Of a DNA stretch of 64,000 bases, positions 27,501-36,500 are shown one piece after another. The stretch is from Nautilus pompilius (Eukaryota; Mollusca; Cephalopoda; Nautilida; Nautilidae), in the NCBI GenBank assembly GCA_018389105.1, contig JACATO010002189.1, forward strand, positions 979,001 to 1,043,000, given 5' to 3'. Numbering within the stretch: position 1 is the stretch's first letter; every line of letters begins with the position of its first letter. Under the pieces are notes generated by a model. The model was not told the DNA's origin and did no database searches. It saw only the letters and a list, made by a program, of their open reading frames with translations. The position numbers were made by a program, and so were the translations under genes.

Positions 27501-30500
27501 ATGACACAGGTCTTTTTAAATAAATACTACATCCAGGTTTGACTTAGTGCATCAAATGTGATAGTTACTGCAGCCACTGTGGAATGTTGCAAATTGACAC
27601 AAGTATTGCAATAGCAATGCATAGCCATCTCAGCAGCTCAAGTTAACAGTTACAAATATGCCTTGCTGCTAATAGTATAAGCCACCTATTGATAATTGAA
27701 TACTACTTATGTTCATTTTGAACAACTGCAAAATCATCCTCTGTTCAGCTTTGTTAGTAGATGGGCAATTGTGATTGGAGGTAAAATGTATATAAGAAAA
27801 TAATACAACAGTGATGCTCTGTATATAGAATATTATATGGGTCTATTTTATTAATGTAGTAAAGACAAATAACATTGTTCTTGCAAAGGACTGTTACTTC
27901 TTTTTTGAAATTTTTGTTTTTTCTTTCTTAGCATAGTAGTAATAGTATTTTTATCCTGTGCATTAGAAACCAAAAGAAAGAGACTGGTGTAAGAAATTAA
28001 AAGTATCATTTTAATTATAAATAAACTAACATGTAAAAATATGTGAAAATATGATTATGTTAGACTAACAGAATTGTAATATGACAGAATTTCAGCATGG
28101 AAATAGTGGAGTCAAATGCAGAAGTTTTGGGTTTGTGAACAGATTACTTTAGGTAAACATGTGTGCATACATGTTTTATATAAAATGTGTTCAGATGGTT
28201 TGAATGACATTAAACAAATTTTGTTGAGGTGATTCTACAAAAGAAATGTTTTATTGAATTATTTTCTTTATTTTTATGCAGCCTGTGTTCCTTCTTTTCC
28301 ATCTGAAGATTGGATCAGGTAAATTGGACGGCTTCTCTTACCCACCCACCAGATTATCCCGGCGAAACACACTGTCTATAAACGGGGAGGATATGAGTGA
28401 TATAGAAATAGAACAGCTGAACATTCATGATTTTGCCATCTTTGAACACGAGCAGGAATTTACTTCAGAATTTCGTAACAACATTCGACACAAGTCAAAT
28501 TGCAGTCCTAGTAATTCTGAATCTTTACCTTCTGGTCTCCCAAAATTCCAGATTTCCTTTCATGATATAGCTAAGCAGGTAATGTGTGTGGAAAGTGTTA
28601 TCCGAAAGTGGCCCCGGCGGCAAAGACATCATAGCAGCTCTTCGGAGGAGTCTTCCGAGGGTAGCAGTGAGTTTGTAAACCGTAACATAAATGCTGAGGA
28701 TAATCTAGATCAGGCATCCACAACCACACTCCTCTCATCTGATTTTATTAACATAGAAATACCAGAAAGGGAAGGCAGTTCTGAAAATCCAACTTTCTTT
28801 GTTCCCGAAGAGACATCTGGTGGCGGAGGGAATCACAATCTTGATTATGTTCAGCATGCTCCCAGTAATGTTAGAGATATGACTGATGATCATGCATGTG
28901 TCTGTCAACATAGTAAGAAGACTCCGTTCTCTGGTGTGACGCTTGCTAAGGACAACTCCTTCCGCTGCCCTTGTGTTATCCTGTGATATTTATGGTGCCT
29001 TGTACTGCCAATGTGAGTTTTATTCGCACTTGCTTACATTTGCTTTTCTTCCCTTTTTTGTTGTTGTTGCTTTTGTTTTATTTATTTTACTTGTATCACT
29101 GTTAGAATACTTTGTTTTCTGCCATCACAAGTGAAAATATCTTCATTAGAATTCAATTTCATCATCTTATGAGAAACCATTATATATCTTGGCCAGAATC
29201 CTGTATTTTGGCTGTCTTTCCATTTCTTGCTAAAAAAATATATATATAAAAGAAAATGTCAAATTATAATTGATGAGGATTAGTTTGGGTTTTTCTCTTC
29301 TTATGTAGTAACTGAACTAACTAATACAACTACGTTTCAGGAAAATTACTGTTTTGTTATCATCATGGTTTAGTCTTAAGGAAGTCTGTTTTGGCATGCA
29401 GTAATAAAAAAGAAAAACATCATTTACTAATTACCAGCTCTACCAACCTGAACATGTCACAACTAGAAGCACATACTGTAAAAGATTTGCAAATTATTGT
29501 CATTGTGCACCAAAATAGTCCTGACTACAGCCTGATGACAACAGCAGGAAAAGCATTATCAAAATGTCAGTCACTTTACTACTAAAAGAGTGATGGGGAA
29601 AAGCTTGAATTGTCTATATTTGCCTTAATAACCTGAGTATTTTAGCCATGTTTCATTGCACACACCCTAAAACATTAAAGACAGCAAATACTTGAAAAGT
29701 CAATTGAAGATCTGGATTTTACCTTTTATAGGATGAAAATGCAAGGTGACCAATAAGTCATGACAGTTTAATTACTTTTGCTTGTTTAGTCCACAGATGT
29801 ACCTCATTCTCACTGTTGTTTTTCTGTATAAGACAGAGAGGAGATTGTATCCATACATCCAGTTTCTTTATTTCTAGGCATGGCTGCTCCCAAAAGCATA
29901 CATACCTCTGAAATGGAGCAGTGAGTTTTCCAATGCCAAGATGTCTGGTGGAGCATTTGTGACAGTATTTCTGAAGTTTTGCTTTAATTCTGGTAGTGTT
30001 CTAGGGTTTGTTTCATATACCTGAGATTTAAGGTAGCCCTACAAAAAACAATCTATCGGAGAGACAATGGAATGTCACTAAAGCAAGAAATACAAATGAC
30101 GTGGTTGGGAAGGAAACACTGCTGACATCATTTTCACTGTCTCTTGTTGGTTGGCATGTTGCACCATCTTGTTGAAACCAGGTTTCTTTCATATTGAAGC
30201 TTTTATACCATAACTCTTGGATTAATTGCTGCAACATCTGTTTGTACTGCTTGCCATCAACAGCAACTAATCCATATGTCTAGTGTAATCACTAAGAAAT
30301 AAAGAAATAGTCTATGGGCACAATCTCCCATCTGTCCTACACACAATCAACAGTATATCTATGGGCTTTTGAAATTAAATGTTAAAAAATAGTGTCCTGA
30401 CTTAATGATTACCCTGTATTGATTTTTTTTAAAATTCTGTATATCTTTTAAAATTATTATTGGAATTTTAAAAGTTTAATAAAAAGCTGTTGTTCATTTT

Positions 30501-33500
30501 AAAGAACTTGAGCTTACATTATTAAAATTTTGTCTATACATTGTTTTTTATAGTCTATACTCCATAATAATGAAGGAAATTATTTTAAAAAATACTGAAA
30601 TTTTTTTTTTTAATTTCTGAAATTGTATTTCCTCTGTTTACTGGCTTAAGAGTTATTTTGTTTTCATTCATATTGTTGGCAGAACAGTATTGTGCATACA
30701 ATATATATATATATATATATATATAAAGCAATTATATATTTTTTCCAACTAGTCTGTATCTCTTATAAATATTGCCATAAAATATTAAAAGTGGCATCAA
30801 GCATCTCATTTTATTTCTTTTTCTACCATCGACAAGCAGGAGGAATGTTATGGCTTGTATAGCAACGTTTTAAGCTTCTTGGCTCACCCAATCTGTTTGT
30901 TTTTTTTTTGGTTTATTATGTTACGTGTATTGGCTAAAGAACGTTATGTATAAAATATATATTAATTTTTTTTTAATTTTATGGAAGATAAATTATTGAC
31001 AAATTTCAAATCTTAGATTAATAAATTCTCACAAGCTTTTTTTTCAACTTAAGCTGTTGATCCATTGCTGATGTAGCTGATGTGACCAATGGTACGATAA
31101 ATAAACAAACAATAAAAATAAAAAGAAAATGACCTGTAGTTCTACTGCATGTACTATATAATGTTAGGTTAAACAGAGAATAGGTGTCCGGTGATCAGGG
31201 TTGGTTTAATAATCCCTATTTTTGATGTGAATGAAGGTACATAGGTTCCAAAATTTTGCACATTTATAGATTGGTGGCCTTATCTGAAAATGTTGCTTTA
31301 TAAGCCTATCTTAGTTAAATATATGTTAAATGAATCTTCATTTTTAAGGGAGGGAATACTTGCATCAATCTTGAATTATGTAGCTTACAATATTTATCTC
31401 TGGGAAATATTTGTTGAATAAAAAAGAAAAAAGACCATAAGGTATTAATAATTATTTATTTATGCACAAATTTAAAGCTCAAATTTTGTTTGGTTTTTGT
31501 ATTTTATGTTAATCCAACTTGTAAGTGATGTGGACCATGTTTGAAATTGGCTCACTAGACCTGCCCTTAGCAGCCATAACGGCTGTAAAGTAAATAGCTG
31601 ATTTGCACCACCATCCAACTTACTACTTACATAACTCATGCTGTAAAGGTATTTGTGTAGGTATTCTTTGTTTGTTTGTTTCTTTATTTTTTCTGTACTT
31701 TATTTCCCTTCCTTTCTTCACAAGCTGCTTATATCTTGTTGTTGTATGTCTCTTTTTTTGGCCTTCTTGCTGACTTTCCAAATGCACAAACTTGTCTGGT
31801 GTCTCTGTGTTGTACTCTGCTTCTTTGGATGTCATCACTTTTTCTAAGCATTTACAACTTCTTCTTTGCAGCAGCAGCAGCATTACTGTACAAAAGAATA
31901 GTGTGGAAAGTACAGCTTTCTGTCTGTCTGTCTCTCTCTCCATTGCTTCAGTGACAATGCAAGAATAAGTGTGGAAAAGAAACCACTGATCAAAAAAGAC
32001 CAAGCTTTCACTGAGTTATTTTATTTACAGTCTCTTAAAATAAAATTGTTGCATGTAAAAGCACAATAGTCTTTTTGTGTGAGTTTTATCTTTAATGTTA
32101 CTCTGCACCTGTTAGGCTTGCATTGTGTCAGGTCCGTGTGCAGTCGATTTTCCCCACTCCAACTTTGTTTTCATTTATGTGCAGTGAACTGCACAAGCTG
32201 CTTTTCAGTAAATTTTCAAAGAAACATAAAATCTCAATATTGTAAAAATGCATTTAATTTGCAAGATAATTTACTTATAAAATACATAAGTACACCAGTT
32301 CACTTTTCTCACAAGCTTTCATAAGTCGCCATTTTGAATAGTCTGGTTCTCAAACATTACACACATTCACACCTGTCAAAGATAATCTCTCTCTGTTTTT
32401 TTTTTCTTAGCATGTTTTATTCAGATGTTGGAATATGCAGGTTTGCAGTATTTGACAGCATTAATATTAAAGAGATATCCATAGCTATATTTCTATTGTT
32501 ACATGTTCTCACAGAACTGTTTGATGTTGTGAAACCAGTGAGAGTTCTGTTTACTATTGTCTAATTGTGCAATTCCTCTTAATTTTTGACATGGTGATAA
32601 TTTATACCTGTTAGTTGCTCCAACATTGAAATCTGGATAGTTATCTCTCTATGTTCCTATACAAGAATTTTATCTACTAAACAAAGAATAACATTATACA
32701 ATTTTAAATTTATTTTCTTGTGGGTGCAAAGATTTGTTTTATTTACTTTTGTTCTTTTTAAAGAATACCACTGACTTTTGGAGGTAAGTGTATCCACTTA
32801 TTGCACCACTACACTACCTCCAACAATACCCCAACTTTCACCTTCCTTTGTTTTAATATTCAGAGTAGATATTTCCAAGAATTTATCCTTTTCACATCAT
32901 GGCAGGCATGTAGACATTGCACACACTATACATTCTCTCTCTCTCTCTCTCTCAAACCTTGAACAGCATTGTTATTCTTAGCAGAAGTTAACTAAAAAAA
33001 AAAGAAGAATTTGTTCATTTATAATGGTTTCATAATTTAAGTTTTGAATGAATTTAGCTTATTTGCTAGTAGGTGTATTTGAAAATATAATAAACAGCAG
33101 ATCTCCAATTTTAATGTTTTTACAGAAAATATACATTATTATAGATTGCATGCATTCAGCATGATTTAAGCAGACATTTTATAAGTTTTTTATTTAGTAT
33201 TTACTACGTATAATTTGTCATTTGTTGTTGTTTTTTTTTTTACTTATTCAAATTTTTCCCCATAAATCTTTTCTTTTTTTTTTTTAGGTTCAAAGAAATT
33301 TTATTTAAATTTCGATTAGTAACAAAAATTGATAATTTTTTTAAAATGAAAACTTATGGTCTTAAAGGATTTTAGCCAAAATTAGTTTACATTGAGACTG
33401 CGAGCCGGCCACCCTCTCTGGAGGGAGAGAGGGGGAGGTAGGATTTTCTCAATGCTCTGACCAGTAGAAAGGTGTTTTCTCACCCAGAAATTTGGAGTCG

Positions 33501-36500
33501 AAAGAATTTAGTTAAACAAAAGCATATATTTATCTTATTTACTTGTAGCTCCTTTCCGTACCTGAAAATATAAGTTTTGTCGACGTAGCGCTCACGAGAA
33601 GTTACTTATTTTAAAATCGTCCATTAGTAAGGGTGGCTGGCGGCCGATCTTCCGCACGTGTGGTCGGTCATCTTGAAGGTACGGAGGGGGCAGCGAGTTC
33701 ACTTCACTTCAACAGTTGGCAAAGCGAGTAGCCAAACGGAACGGTGGACCACTACAGTCAGTAACTTACACCAGGCATCACCAACCCCAGAAAAACTGTA
33801 GATAGAAGCCATAAAAGAAACAATCAGTTCATCCCCCCCCCCCAACACACACACACACACTGGCCCTTGAAAGTTTTGGAAGCTTTTACTCTACCATACA
33901 GCCAAGATGACAGTTTTACTTTTGAACTGCTACAAATTTATTTAGCAAAAATAGATAAGAATTCATCATGAAAAGCATCATCATCATCCTATGTCATCAG
34001 TCTAGCATTGTTACCATGGTCAAAGAATCCTCTATGCTGGGGGTTGGTGAAGGGGACACCAGCTCCCTTCCTCTTGGACATACCTACTGAAAGTCCCTAT
34101 TCATTTTTAGATGTGGGAGGAAACCAACATGGTTGGCTGGCTGGTGAAGATGAGCAAGAAGAAACCATGCTGCAGGGGTACGCCAAATTGAATCAGTTCT
34201 AACCTTAGCAGTCCAGGAGGCAGACCACTACACCACCCCATGAAAAAGATATGATAGTGGTAAATCATTTTTTACTGTTTAAGGTTATATTTATTTGCTA
34301 TAATTTGATGACTTGAAACTATTTCTATTTTTTTCTACTATGTTATTAGTATCCTGGGATATTGTTGAAGGTTGCTTTGAGAGATCATATTTTCTGTATT
34401 TATCTGATTTATTTTAACAATTATCTGTAGTAATTTAATGTTTGGAACACCATGCATGTGCATTTGTAATGTACATAAGAAAATGTACACAGCAGGATCT
34501 GGCCAGATGAATTTCTGCCTAGAAAACAGCCAAACAACAAATGATAACTAAATTATACTATAAATTATTTAATTGAATAGAACTTTGTTAATAGTTTATT
34601 AGTGAAAAAATACATTAGACTTGATGATGTAGATCTTGCACTATAGCTATAACACTTTCATTTGGCAAAGTAGAAATAGTATTTAGATTGTCATGTGGAA
34701 AGTAGTACTACATGTCTTGATTATAATTTAGCTTGATCTTAGAAAACATTTTTAGATGAGTCGAATAAACTACCAAAGGGTAGAGTTGACAGCGATAACT
34801 AAGTCACACTAAAAACTGTTGATATAAAGATTTCTTTTCTGTTTCTTGCTACTGTCTTGTAATAAAAAAACTAAACTTTAGCCAGTACAGAGCTTTTAGT
34901 TTTTCACCAAGACTTTAGCTACATTTGTCTTTTCTCTCCAGGTAGCTTGCATGAAGTGGAAACCAACATGTTAATGTTAAAAAGATTTTTTGAATTTGAT
35001 TAAATGAATACAGGGTGCAGGTGTGCTTTGGTAAAGAACACATTAATTTAAATAGTTTGTATGGGGGACTTTTAACTATATTAATGGAATTCATGCAGTA
35101 AAAAGTGTTCTTCACTGGTAGGAATGGAAGTCTCGGTATTTTTCAAAAGGATTTTGACTGTTCTCTCTCTGTTTGTGCTGGTTTTTTTCTTTTTTTTAAG
35201 GTAGGAATGACTACATTAAATTTATTTGCTTTTGCTTTCATCTAACATATGAAGACGTTGAAGAGAGAGAAACAAAACACAAATTTCAAAGCTGTATATG
35301 ACATACTCTTTAATTTCCCATGCATTCTACTTCATTTCAATCATTTTAAAAGATAGACACTCAAAATTACTTAGCATAAGGAAATGAAATGTTGCAAATC
35401 TTTCTAATGAATTATTCATATTGTGTATATTCAAGAAAAGGGGAGGTAAGCTGCTTTCTAAAATTTGGCAAATTGATTGTGTCAAAGATGTGGAAGACAT
35501 TGATGAAACATAGCAGCAATGGAATTCCTCAAGCTACTTACAAACTCTATTTGGACAGTCATGAGTCGGTCTGTGGTGAAGTGAATGCAGAAGAGGATGC
35601 AGTTTCTGATTGTTTGGTTTTTTTAATAAACCATAGTGAGACGAAAGCTAGACCTGTATGTTAATTGTTGTTGAATATTTCACCTGAATGGATCAAATTG
35701 TTTTCCTCTCCAATATATTTCAAATGATTTTTTTCTTTTTTAAAAAATTTTTTAACTATTTATGAATTTTTTACTGTACGTCAAACTAAGAAAACAACAG
35801 AAAACATTTATATTTAGATCAAGATTAATAATGCTGATATCTGTTTTTATGCACCCCTGCCAGTCTGTTAGATTTAGAACTATTTGTTTTGCTTAAAAAA
35901 TGGTAATCTGTTAATATTTTGGGTTGGTTGGATTACTAGTATTTCCACCCATTAAGATATGTTAATCTGATGTTAACTTATTACTGATTCTAAAACAAAA
36001 TGAGTATCAAATGTGTACCTTAGAAATGACACTAGCCGAACAAAAACCCCATATATTTCTTTGTTGTTTTATTTTCCAGAATGTCTCTACTGCAGAGTTT
36101 TTGATGCATCTCTGAAATTTAAACTGAATATTAGGCCCGTCTGTCTTTCTACTTGTTGCATTTTGATAAAACTTTCTGACGCTCTTTATTGCATGTCTTT
36201 GTTTAGTTTCTAGTTGTGTATAGCATCAGCCACAGATGAATGAATTTCTCTTTTGATTATGTACAAAGTTGTGATAAGTATTTAAGTATCAGAAGAAAGA
36301 TATTCGCTTGGATGTTTTAAACTAAAGATCCAGAAATTAAAATTCAACATTTTTTTTTATCAAATTAGATTATAGGCACCCGATAATGCTACTGTGCATT
36401 ATCATAAGCCCAAATGGTCTCAGCAAGTTGGATTTTCTTAAGACTGCTGCAGAGTAGTGCAAAATTAGAAATAGTGTTCAGGCATGGCTTGCTTGTGGAA

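Noticed and set aside
28576-28584. A second donor-like word (AAGCAG|gtaatg) inside the CVIL exon
   Set aside because: Splicing it to the 39147 exon would enter a frame that stops within six codons, so only the donor after 28318 makes a sensible protein.
28943-29134. Hydrophobic frame overlapping the end of the CVIL exon
   Set aside because: It is in another frame from the well-supported INPP5A tail, and its hydrophobicity comes from T-rich 3' UTR sequence.
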